DNA from: Candidatus Rifleibacteriota bacterium
GTDB taxonomy: Bacteria > Muiribacteriota > Ozemobacteria > Ozemobacterales > Ozemobacteraceae
Length of the DNA stretch: 60,785 nt
Assembly (NCBI GenBank): GCA_012520995.1
Contig: JAAYNI010000030.1
Location: forward strand, 1 to 60,785
Reading direction: 5' to 3'
Shown here: piece by piece, positions 31,993 to 40,151 of the stretch
Numbering within the stretch: position 1 is the first letter of the stretch
Layout of the letters: the number at the start of each line of letters is the position of its first letter
Position numbers and translations under genes: made by a program
Notes under the pieces: model-generated
The model's database searches: none
What the model was told of the DNA's origin: nothing
Seen by the model: only the letters and a program-made list of their open reading frames with translations

Positions 31993-34374
31993 TTGCCTAT
32001 TTCTCATCTTTACAGCCGAAATCCGCAAGAGAAAATAGCGGCTGTATACGAAATTTTATTCAATCGCCTTTATGAGGCTTGCCCTGAACTGAAAAAAGCG
32101 GCTTTTGCAGAGGAAGACGAAAAAATTGCTGTTCTTATGGTGCAAGTCTATATGACTTTGCAAACTTTTAAGAGAGATTCGGAAAAAGAACAGGCCATAT
32201 ATGCGTCTCTTGAGGCATTTGATCCTGAAGAAGAGAATTCTTTGAAATTGGATAAAAAACTTTGGGATTATTTGGAAAATAATGCCTCCAGCCGCTTGAT
32301 TAAAGATGTGCTCAAAGCTTTGCCTTCGGTCTTGTTAGACAGACAGGAAAAAGCTTTTGTGCTTTTTGCTTTGAATCACCAAGATCCTTCAGTCAGGTTT
32401 GTGGCTCTTGAAAATGCGGCTCAAAATGATGCTCCGGAGATTTTTTCAGCGATTTTGTCTTCTACCCTTGATAGGGATTTGAGCGTCTCGAAAAGAGCTT
32501 ATAACTTGCTTTCTCTAATGCCGCCAGCGTTTTTGTCTCGTTCCTTGGAAAACGCATTGAATTGCACGGATAGCAAAGTTCTTGATACGATTTCTTTGTT
32601 TTTGCCCAAGATCGCTACCCCTTCTCTTAAAGACACTCTAAGAAAAGCTTCTGTTCATCCTGAACGAAAAGTCAGAGAGAAGGGACTTGAGGCCTTGAAA
32701 ATATTAAGTTCTTCCGCAGAAACTTCTTCTGATTCAATTTTGAGCTCTGTTTCACATAAGATACCAGATTCTTCGGCTGCCGAATTTGTTTCAAAGCCTT
32801 CTGCTTCTTTGAAGCAGCCAGCTGTTAGTTCCTCTGCTCAGGAGATATTTGTACAAAAAGCTTTTGAGAAGAAAACTTATGAACGGCCGGCAGTAATCAA
32901 AATGTCTGACAGACTTTTAAAGAAAAGTTCTGAAGAAAAAGAGAAAAGCAATGTTCAAGCTTTTAGCATTTCTGAACCTGTGCAATTAGAAAAGCCAGAG
33001 GAGAATGTTACGCAAAGCAAAGCTGAAGCAGAGGCCTTGGAAAAACATAAAGAACAGATCTCTCAGCTTGCTGAGACAGAAGCATTTTCTTCCTCTTCTG
33101 ATGAATCAATATCTTTCTTAGAGGAAGACAAAGAAGCGCTTGTTGTGAATCATCAAGAACTTAACAATACACATAAGGAACTTTTTGAGGATTCTGAGCT
33201 CAATTCTGAAGCGGGAGATTTTCAAGAAACTTCTGACAGCTTGAGTTCACTTGGACTTCCGGAGGCATCAGATGTGTCCGGTATAGACGATATTCTCTCG
33301 CTCGGGGAGTTTATTGAAGCGGACGGAAGCCAAGATGATATTAATGTTCTTGATATTGCCCTTGGAGAATCGCTGAACTTAGTAGATGATAGCTCTGATT
33401 TGGAAAGTTCTATGAGTCTTGAGGAGCTGCCGAAGGTTTCTGTGGAATCAGCAAACTCAATATCTGATGAAGCCGAAGTTGCTTTTGTGCAATCTGACGA
33501 AAATGTTAATTTGAGCAAAGAGTCAAATCTTGAGGAAGAGTTCAAGGCGGAAAACGAGCTTGAGATTGGAGAGTCTCTTCAGCCATTTAAAGAGCCTGTT
33601 AAACTTCTCGGCAAATCTGATTTGAGAGAGAAGAAGATGGATTTAAAGATAAATCCTGCTGTTGCTTCAATTATTAAGTCATCTCCCTATTTTATCAGCA
33701 ACACGTTGGAGTTGCTTTATAAAGAAAAAGAACCTGAGCTTTGTGCTGAATATTTGAGAAATTTTGCTGTTTCTTTTGTCGCTTTTTTGGAGTTTACCTA
33801 CATGCAGAGCGCACTTTTTTACGGACAGCGTAGCCCTTTGCTGCTTGAAACTGCTAAGGGGATGTTGACCGGCAAGGCTGGAACTGCTTTGGCTTTTAGA
33901 AATATTCAAAATTATCTGGCGGCATTGCCTAGAAACACTGATGAGCCTTTTTTTACTTTCTCTATGGCTGCCAAGTTGTCTGAGAGAAGCGAAGATAATC
34001 CTCTTTTTCTTCTCAGAGAGCTCTTTGCGTTTTTAGAACAGCCATCAGAACAGACTCCTGAAAATTTGAAAGAGGCTGCGGAGGGAGTAATCAAAATATT
34101 ATCTGAATTTACGGCTTTGAAGAAAAATCAGATTCTTATAAAAGGCCGCAAGAATGGCAAGATAGTTTTTTGGGATTTATCCTCAAGGGTTCCAAAACAA
34201 ACTGGCGGCGGTATAATTGGCGATGATTTGCCTGAGATGGAACCTGTTTTGCTTTCCAAGGATGCCAGAGAAGCTTTGGGGCTTTTTCCTTACTTTAGCT
34301 TAGGGGAAAAAGGTCTTGTTTACAGTATTCCCAAGCAGTCTGAGCTTGAAGATCTTAAGTCCAGGTTTGAATGA
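31993..34374 (+). CDS. HEAT-like repeat protein with acidic linker and unknown C-terminal domain
   Basis: 793 residues from a TTG with CGGAAG about eight bases upstream. Residues about 1-240 are helical with HEAT-like units (NHQDPSVRFVALENAAQND, LDRDLSVSKRAYNLLSLM, SVHPERKVREKGLEALKIL). Residues about 250-540 are a low-complexity Ser/Glu/Asp linker, strongly acidic. The C-terminal 250 residues form a separate globular domain: NPAVASIIKSSPYFISNTLE, LRNFAVSFVAFLEFTYMQSA, KIVFWDLSSRVPKQTGGG. No signal peptide is seen, so it is probably cytoplasmic. The architecture suggests a scaffold; function unknown. The stop codon overlaps a repeat element. It follows the tRNA cluster terminator. Confidence 0.75.
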   Translation: MPISHLYSRNPQEKIAAVYEILFNRLYEACPELKKAAFAEEDEKIAVLMVQVYMTLQTFKRDSEKEQAIYASLEAFDPEEENSLKLDKKLWDYLENNASSRLIKDVLKALPSVLLDRQEKAFVLFALNHQDPSVRFVALENAAQNDAPEIFSAILSSTLDRDLSVSKRAYNLLSLMPPAFLSRSLENALNCTDSKVLDTISLFLPKIATPSLKDTLRKASVHPERKVREKGLEALKILSSSAETSSDSILSSVSHKIPDSSAAEFVSKPSASLKQPAVSSSAQEIFVQKAFEKKTYERPAVIKMSDRLLKKSSEEKEKSNVQAFSISEPVQLEKPEENVTQSKAEAEALEKHKEQISQLAETEAFSSSSDESISFLEEDKEALVVNHQELNNTHKELFEDSELNSEAGDFQETSDSLSSLGLPEASDVSGIDDILSLGEFIEADGSQDDINVLDIALGESLNLVDDSSDLESSMSLEELPKVSVESANSISDEAEVAFVQSDENVNLSKESNLEEEFKAENELEIGESLQPFKEPVKLLGKSDLREKKMDLKINPAVASIIKSSPYFISNTLELLYKEKEPELCAEYLRNFAVSFVAFLEFTYMQSALFYGQRSPLLLETAKGMLTGKAGTALAFRNIQNYLAALPRNTDEPFFTFSMAAKLSERSEDNPLFLLRELFAFLEQPSEQTPENLKEAAEGVIKILSEFTALKKNQILIKGRKNGKIVFWDLSSRVPKQTGGGIIGDDLPEMEPVLLSKDAREALGLFPYFSLGEKGLVYSIPKQSELEDLKSRFE

Positions 34375-34436
34375 CTAGTGCTGTGTTGCAACTAAAACTT
34401 CCCTATTTTGGTATCTGATTCTAACATAACAGCAAA
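34374..34436 (+). repeat. MITE-like element, left-end fragment (copy D)
   Basis: ACTAGTGCTGTGTTGCAACT followed by AAAACTTCCCTATTTTG matches the left ends at 4815, 44301 and 46285; the right end is absent. It begins on the last base of the preceding stop codon. Confidence 0.65.
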
Positions 34437-34445
34437 AAAAAAAGC

Positions 34446-34474
34446 TTGATAGCTGTCTTAGAATCCGGTAAAAT
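34446..34474 (+). promoter_or_regulatory. Promoter of tRNA-Leu
   Basis: TTGATA (34446-34451), 17-base spacer, TAAAAT (34469-34474), ten bases before the tRNA. Confidence 0.75.
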
Positions 34475-34484
34475 TCACGAACAT

Positions 34485-34568
34485 GCCCGGATGGTGAAAT
34501 TGGCAAACACGCAAGATTCAGGTTCTTGTGTCCGCTAGGACTTGCGGGTTCAAGTCCCGCTTCGGGCA
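34485..34568 (+). tRNA. tRNA-Leu (CAG)
   Basis: Acceptor GCCCGGA/TTCGGGC, anticodon stem CAAGA/TCTTG with loop TTCAGGT (anticodon CAG), a long variable arm (TGTCCGCTAGGACT) as in class II tRNAs, T-loop TTCAAGT and discriminator A, then a T-run that could terminate. Confidence 0.94.
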
Positions 34569-34681
34569 TTTTTTGTTCCTGTTGTGCCTAATGCTACTTT
34601 AGCGGAGATTTTCTGCTGATTTCAGAGCTATTTGCTTAACATCGGGTTTCGCGGGCAAGAACGGAGCCCGGGAAGATTAAA

Positions 34682-35722
34682 ATGATAGAACTTATAAAAT
34701 ATAATGAAAAACTTTCCGTTCTCTCTATACTTGAACAGGCTTCTTTTCCTGACACAATATCTTACAAAGACTATCGCAGCATAGAAGCAATTGCTGAGGG
34801 AATACGCTCTTTTGATATTTCAGGAGCCGAGCTTTTAGGCAGCGTTGCCGCTTATGGTATGCTAATGGCTTTGTATGCACATGATTCTGGCGATTTTCCT
34901 GTTGAGAATGTCATGCGCAAAGCAGCTGCTTTGATGATTGCCTCTAATCCTGCGGCTGGCAGCATTTACAATTCTGTTAACTCTATGCTCAATGCTGCAA
35001 AAGAATCAGGAGCCAAGACTTCCGAAGAAGCCAAGGCAATAGTTTTTGAAGAAGCCAAAAGGTTTCATGAAACTGAAAAACAAGCTTCCGTCAAGATTGG
35101 CGAAAATGGCTCTTTCATTTTGGAAGATGGTCAGACTTGGCTTGTTATAGGCAATTCCGGTTCTTTGTCTTCTGTTGGTTCTGGTTCGGTTTCTTCAATT
35201 TTTAAACGGGCTAAGTCAGAAAATAAAAACATTACTGTTTACGTTTGTGAAACAAGGCCTTCATACTCAGGTTCCAGGCTTACAGCTTGGGAGTTGCAAG
35301 AAGAAGGGATCAGCGCTGTTCTTATAACCGAGGCTACAGCGGGTATGCTCATGCGAGCGGGCAAAATTGACGGGGTTATGACTGGAGTCCAGCTTTTGTC
35401 TTCGAAAGGTTTTGCTTTAAATGATACTGGCACTTATATGCTTGCGGTTTTAGCGAAATACAACAGTGTGCCTTTTTATCTTGCTTTGCCCTCTTCATCG
35501 ATAGTAATGACTCTTGCTTATGATGATGAACTTACTGTTCCGGAAAGAAATGCCAAGGAGCTTGTTAAGTTTTTCTGCAAACAGGAAAAACCTGGCATTG
35601 TCAAGGTTTACAATCCTGCTGTGGATATAACTCCTCCTGAACTTATAGATGGCATAATTACAGAAAAAGGCTATATCGAGCCGCGATACAGTGAGACCAT
35701 ACCTGAACTTGTAGCTATTTGA
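34682..35722 (+). CDS. MtnA/eIF2B-family protein lacking the MtnA catalytic residues
   Basis: 346 residues with the fold of methylthioribose-1-phosphate isomerase and eIF2B-type proteins. Conserved framework: DYRSIEAIAEGIRSFDISGA, RKAAALMIASNPAAG, a long helix, YVCETRPSYSGSRLTAWELQ, and the end NDTGTYMLAVLAKYNSVPFY with VYNPAVDITPPELIDGIITE. In MtnA the catalytic Cys lies in a CNTGSLAT-type motif; here the block reads VIGNSGSLSSVGSGS, without Cys. The catalytic Asp of the VGADR motif is replaced in GVMTGVQLLSSKG. It is therefore likely a related enzyme on another sugar phosphate or a non-catalytic member. GGAAG lies six bases before the ATG. Confidence 0.8.
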   Translation: MIELIKYNEKLSVLSILEQASFPDTISYKDYRSIEAIAEGIRSFDISGAELLGSVAAYGMLMALYAHDSGDFPVENVMRKAAALMIASNPAAGSIYNSVNSMLNAAKESGAKTSEEAKAIVFEEAKRFHETEKQASVKIGENGSFILEDGQTWLVIGNSGSLSSVGSGSVSSIFKRAKSENKNITVYVCETRPSYSGSRLTAWELQEEGISAVLITEATAGMLMRAGKIDGVMTGVQLLSSKGFALNDTGTYMLAVLAKYNSVPFYLALPSSSIVMTLAYDDELTVPERNAKELVKFFCKQEKPGIVKVYNPAVDITPPELIDGIITEKGYIEPRYSETIPELVAI

Positions 35723-35750
35723 AAGAGATTGTGCAGAAAATCATTTATTC

Positions 35751-35779
35751 TTCAAGTTAAGCTTTGAACATGATATCAT
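35751..35779 (+). promoter_or_regulatory. Possible promoter for the ileS operon
   Basis: TTCAAG (35751-35756), 17-base spacer, TATCAT (35774-35779), 34 bases before the ileS ATG. The -10 equals that of the tRNA cluster. The leader is too short for a T-box. Confidence 0.4.
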
Positions 35780-35813
35780 AACTGCTGAAATTCATAATAC
35801 CGAGGAAATATAC

Positions 35814-38800
35814 ATGCTTTTTGAAAAACCGGCTAATACAGTTACACCTGAATTGGAAGAAAAAATCCTAAAAACCTGGGAAGAAGAAAAAACATTTCAA
35901 AAGTCCGTAGAAAATCGTGAAGGCTCCAAAAAATTCATATTTTATGAAGGGCCTCCTACAGCGAACGGAACACCGCATCCTGGTCACGTGCTAACAAAAG
36001 CAATCAAGGACTTAATTCCAAGATATAAAACCATGAAAGGTTATCAAGTGCCCCGAAAGGCTGGCTGGGATACTCATGGCTTGCCTGTAGAGCTGGAAGT
36101 TGAAAAACAGCTTGGTTTGGAGAATAAACAAGATATTGAAAAATACGGAATAGAAAAGTTTATAAAAAAATGCCGCGAAAGCGTATTCAAATACGAGGGC
36201 GAATGGCGTGAGATGGTTACCAGAGGCGGATTCTGGATTGATATGGAATCGCCTTATATAACATGTGAAAACAACTATATTGAAACTGTATGGTGGATGC
36301 TTTCCGAGATCTGGAAAAAGGGAATGCTTTATGAAGGACATAAAGTTGTGCCTTATTGCCCCAGATGCGGCACTGCCCTTTCCAGCCATGAAGTAGCCCA
36401 AGGCTACAAAGAAGCGGAAGACCCTTCGGTATATATCAAATTTGCTCTTTCCGAAGAAGAAAACACATATTTCCTTGTTTGGACTACAACCCCTTGGACT
36501 CTTATTTCCAACGTTGCTTTGGCAGTCGGCAAAGACGTAGACTACGTGAAGGTCAAACTTGATAACGAATATCTTATTTTGGCCAAGGCTCTTTTGCGTG
36601 TTTTAGACGGCAAGGGCGAAGTAGTCGAAGAATTCAAGGGTGAAAGCCTTTTGGGCAAATCATATAAGCCTCTTTACGATTTTGTTAAGCCAAGCAAAAA
36701 AGCTCACTTTGTTATAGAAGCTGATTTTGTTTCGACAGAAGACGGTACTGGAATAGTTCATATAGCTCCTGCTTTCGGCGAGGATGACTACAGAGTAGGC
36801 AGAGAGAATAATTTGCCGGTTATTCAGCCTGTAGACAGCGAAGGCAAGTTTACTGAAGAAGTTGTTCCATTAAAGGGAACTTTTGTTAAGCATGCGGACC
36901 CCGCAATAATGGCAAACCTGAAAGAAAGAAATCAGCTGTTTGCTTCCGGGACTATAAAACATACTTATCCTTTCTGCTGGAGATGCTCGAGTCCCCTGCT
37001 TTATTACGCAAGACACAGCTGGTTTGTTCAGACGACAGCTATGAAGGATGAGATCCTGAAGAACAACGGTACTATCACTTGGTATCCTGGACATATTAAA
37101 GAAGGCAGATTCTTAAACTTCCTTGAAAATATGATTGACTGGGCTATTTCCCGTGACAGATACTGGGGAACTCCTCTTCCTATCTGGATATGCAATAAAT
37201 GCGAGCATATGCATGTGGTGGACAGCATTGCGACTCTCAGAGAAATGGGTGACAATGTTCCTGAGGATTTGGAGCTTCACAGGCCTTATATTGACGCTGT
37301 TAAGCTTAAATGTCCTAATTGTGATGAATACAGCATGGAAAGAGTTCCCAGCGTGCTTGACTGCTGGTTTGACTCTGGAGCAATGCATACGGCTCAATGG
37401 CATTATCCTTTCGAGAATAAAGATGTTTTTGAATCCAACTTCCCGGCAGACTGGATTTGCGAAGCCGTTGACCAGACACGCGGCTGGTTTTACAGTTTGC
37501 TTGTCACCAGCACTTTCTTGCATGGTGTTTCACCCTATAAGAGCGTCACAGTTCTAGGACTCATATGCGACAAGAACGGCATAAAAATGAGCAAATCCAA
37601 AGGCAATGTTTTGGATACTATGAAGCTTTTCGATACATACGGAGCTGATGCAGTCAGATGGTCGCTTTACAGCGGAACAGCCCCTTGGAATACCAGACGT
37701 TTCTATGAAGAAGCTATATCAGATGCTCAGAAGCGTTACTTGGGCACTCTTCAGAATGTGTACAGTTTCTTCGTTCTCTATGCAAATATAGAGAACTTTA
37801 ATCCTGTTGAATATAATCTGCCTTATGAAGAACGTCCTGAAATCGACAGATGGATTATATCTCGCTTGAATTCGGTGGCAGGTGATGTTTCAGAAGCTTT
37901 GGATAAATACGAAATAGTCAGAGCTACTGAAAAAATGGAAAAATTTGTAGATGATCTTTCCAACTGGTATGTCAGACGCTGCCGCAGAAGATTCTGGGGG
38001 AAAATTTCTGACAAAGATACACTTTATGCATTTACGACGCTCTATGAAGTATTGGTAGAGTTTGCCAAGATTACGGCTCCATTTACTCCATTTATAGCCG
38101 AAGATATTTACAGAAATTTGGTTATGAGAGTTAATAAAGATGCTTGCGAAAGTGTGCATTTGTGCGATTTCCCGGAACCTAACGAGAAGCTGATTGATGA
38201 GACCTTGCAAGAACGCATGGAGCTTGTTATGAAAGCTGTCAGATTGGGCAGAGCCGCAAGAAACGTTTCCGAGTTGAAAGTCAGACAGCCTCTCGATGAA
38301 ATGAGAGTTACGGTTGCAAATGACTTTGAAAAAGAAACTCTGGAGATTATGGGCGGTCTTATTGATGAAGAGCTCAATGTTAAAAAAGTTGTACCTGTCA
38401 AAGACCTTTCAGATTTAATAGGATATCGCGCCAAACCTAACTTCAGCAATATAGGCAAGGGCGAATTCCGCTCATTTATGCCTAAGATCAAGGCTCATCT
38501 TGAAACAGCCAATGCAGCTATTATCAAAAATACTTTGGAACATGAAGGAAAATATTCTTTTGAAGCCGACGGCAATACCGTTGTTTTGCAAGCTGCTGAT
38601 ATAGAAATTATTCCTGAGCCTTCAACTGATTATGAAATTCAGACTGAAGGAACCATGCAGATTGCCCTTTCAAAGGTTTTGACTGACAACTTGATTCTTG
38701 AAGGTTATTCCAGAGAGATAGTTAACAAGATCCAAAATCTTCGCAAGGAACAAGATTTCGAAGTTATGGATAGAATAAAAGTCGCTTACAGAGTAACGGA

Positions 38801-38972
38801 ACCTTCTAACGAAGCTAAAATAGCCGAAACTTTTGAAAAGTTTGGCGATTATATAGCTAATGAAACTTTGGCTATTGATATAATCAAGCTGGATGCTTCT
38901 TCCAAGGATGCACTGGTGAGAGATATTAACGGCATAGATATTGAATTCGTTATCAGCAAGGAGGCAAACTGA
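35814..38972 (+). CDS. ileS: Isoleucyl-tRNA synthetase, type 2 (eukaryote-like)
   Basis: 1052 residues, a full class I IleRS. The ATP-binding motif reads GTPHPGHVLTKAIKDLIPRY (HPGH instead of HIGH), followed by RKAGWDTHGLPVELEVEKQL. The editing domain has VWTTTPWTLISNVALAVG and GTGIVHIAPAFGEDDYRVG. KMSKSKGN is at about residue 592, and a long C-terminal domain (DUF5915-like) closes the protein. The HPGH and KMSKSKGN pattern with this C-terminus is the IleRS2 form, the one associated with eukaryotes and with low mupirocin sensitivity in bacteria; I infer this class from motifs only. The stop TGATG overlaps the dnaN start. Confidence 0.96.
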   Translation: MLFEKPANTVTPELEEKILKTWEEEKTFQKSVENREGSKKFIFYEGPPTANGTPHPGHVLTKAIKDLIPRYKTMKGYQVPRKAGWDTHGLPVELEVEKQLGLENKQDIEKYGIEKFIKKCRESVFKYEGEWREMVTRGGFWIDMESPYITCENNYIETVWWMLSEIWKKGMLYEGHKVVPYCPRCGTALSSHEVAQGYKEAEDPSVYIKFALSEEENTYFLVWTTTPWTLISNVALAVGKDVDYVKVKLDNEYLILAKALLRVLDGKGEVVEEFKGESLLGKSYKPLYDFVKPSKKAHFVIEADFVSTEDGTGIVHIAPAFGEDDYRVGRENNLPVIQPVDSEGKFTEEVVPLKGTFVKHADPAIMANLKERNQLFASGTIKHTYPFCWRCSSPLLYYARHSWFVQTTAMKDEILKNNGTITWYPGHIKEGRFLNFLENMIDWAISRDRYWGTPLPIWICNKCEHMHVVDSIATLREMGDNVPEDLELHRPYIDAVKLKCPNCDEYSMERVPSVLDCWFDSGAMHTAQWHYPFENKDVFESNFPADWICEAVDQTRGWFYSLLVTSTFLHGVSPYKSVTVLGLICDKNGIKMSKSKGNVLDTMKLFDTYGADAVRWSLYSGTAPWNTRRFYEEAISDAQKRYLGTLQNVYSFFVLYANIENFNPVEYNLPYEERPEIDRWIISRLNSVAGDVSEALDKYEIVRATEKMEKFVDDLSNWYVRRCRRRFWGKISDKDTLYAFTTLYEVLVEFAKITAPFTPFIAEDIYRNLVMRVNKDACESVHLCDFPEPNEKLIDETLQERMELVMKAVRLGRAARNVSELKVRQPLDEMRVTVANDFEKETLEIMGGLIDEELNVKKVVPVKDLSDLIGYRAKPNFSNIGKGEFRSFMPKIKAHLETANAAIIKNTLEHEGKYSFEADGNTVVLQAADIEIIPEPSTDYEIQTEGTMQIALSKVLTDNLILEGYSREIVNKIQNLRKEQDFEVMDRIKVAYRVTEPSNEAKIAETFEKFGDYIANETLAIDIIKLDASSKDALVRDINGIDIEFVISKEAN

Positions 38973-40123
38973 TGAAATTTACAGCAAATTTGGCCGCTCT
39001 GGCCAATACGGTCAGCAAAGTCAGCAGAGCGGTGGCTGTCAGAACACCGCGTTCTCAGTTGGCAAATTTGTTTGTGAATGCTAAAGACGGCATGCTGAAA
39101 ATTGCAGGAACAGACCTTGAAATCATGATGTTGGCTTCTTTGGAAGCCAATGTGGAAGTTCCAGGCTATTTCACTGTTTCAGCCAAGCTTTTGCAGGAAT
39201 TGCTTTCATCAGTTTCCCACACAGACGAGCCCGAAATAAATTTTGAAATAATTCAGGAAAACTCCGAGTATTCTGATGGCTACGTTGCATCGGCTCTATG
39301 TGTCAAATGCGGGCGCAGCAAATTTAATTTGCTTTTACAGGATGCTTCTGATTATCCTCCTATTCCGGTTTTGGATGACGGGAATATGTCCTTTGTAGAA
39401 TTTCCGACCGGAGCTTTTTTGCAGTCTCTAATCGAAGCTTCTATAGCTATGAATACTACAGATATGAGCGCTGTTCAAAAGAGCATTTGCTTGGATCTCG
39501 GAGATTTGGCAGCTCCTAAGATGGCTGCTACAGACAGTAAGAGGCTTTCGATTACAAATATTACCGGTTTTCAGCTTCCCGAAGAGTTTAAACGGCGATT
39601 TTTGCTTCCAGCGCGTGTTGTGCCAGAATTAAAAGACCTTCTTTCGGACAATGAAACTCTCAAAATAGCAATGTACAACAAACAATTGGTTTTCACATCT
39701 GAAAACTTTACCTTGATTACAAGCCTTATAGAGGGGATTTTTCCCGACTATGTAAATGTGGTTCCCAAAAATCCTACCAGAACAGTTGTTTTTGAGAGAG
39801 CGGCTTTGGCAAGAGGTCTCAAATTGATAGTTCCTATAGCCAGAAATGTTAATGACATGGTTCATTTGGAGGTAGAGGCTGAGGAAACAAAAATATGGAC
39901 TCTCGATAGGGAAACAGGCAGAGCAGAGTCTTATGTTCAGAGCAATTTGACAGGCGATCCTATACATATTGCCTTTAATGCGAAGTTCATCATGGATTAT
40001 CTGAATGTTGCCGAGTCCGATGAAATAGCAATGGAAATGACTGCGCCTAATTATCCTGTATTGCTGAGGCAGGCAGAGGGAGAAGCTAGATTCTTCTATG
40101 TTCTGATGCCTTTGACAATTTAA
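38972..40123 (+). CDS. dnaN: DNA polymerase III beta subunit (sliding clamp)
   Basis: 383 residues spanning the three clamp domains. Recognisable blocks: MKFTANLAALANTVSKVSRA, LANLFVNAKDGMLKIAGTDL, FTVSAKLLQELLSSV, FNLLLQDASDYPPIPVLDD, KMAATDSKRLSITNI, LIEGIFPDYVNVVPKNPTRT and a C-terminus FFYVLMPLTI where the family usually ends MPMRL. The clamp encircles DNA and tethers polymerase. AAGGAGG precedes the ATG, which overlaps the ileS stop by one base. dnaA, recF and gyrB are not adjacent, so this is a clamp away from the usual oriC cluster; it may be the only copy or a paralog. Confidence 0.92.
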   Translation: MKFTANLAALANTVSKVSRAVAVRTPRSQLANLFVNAKDGMLKIAGTDLEIMMLASLEANVEVPGYFTVSAKLLQELLSSVSHTDEPEINFEIIQENSEYSDGYVASALCVKCGRSKFNLLLQDASDYPPIPVLDDGNMSFVEFPTGAFLQSLIEASIAMNTTDMSAVQKSICLDLGDLAAPKMAATDSKRLSITNITGFQLPEEFKRRFLLPARVVPELKDLLSDNETLKIAMYNKQLVFTSENFTLITSLIEGIFPDYVNVVPKNPTRTVVFERAALARGLKLIVPIARNVNDMVHLEVEAEETKIWTLDRETGRAESYVQSNLTGDPIHIAFNAKFIMDYLNVAESDEIAMEMTAPNYPVLLRQAEGEARFFYVLMPLTI

Positions 40124-40151
40124 CGGTTACAAACAAGGAGAACAGCTTGTT

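Noticed and set aside
35723-35813. T-box leader for ileS
   Set aside because: The leader is only about 35-90 bases and has no antiterminator or specifier structure.
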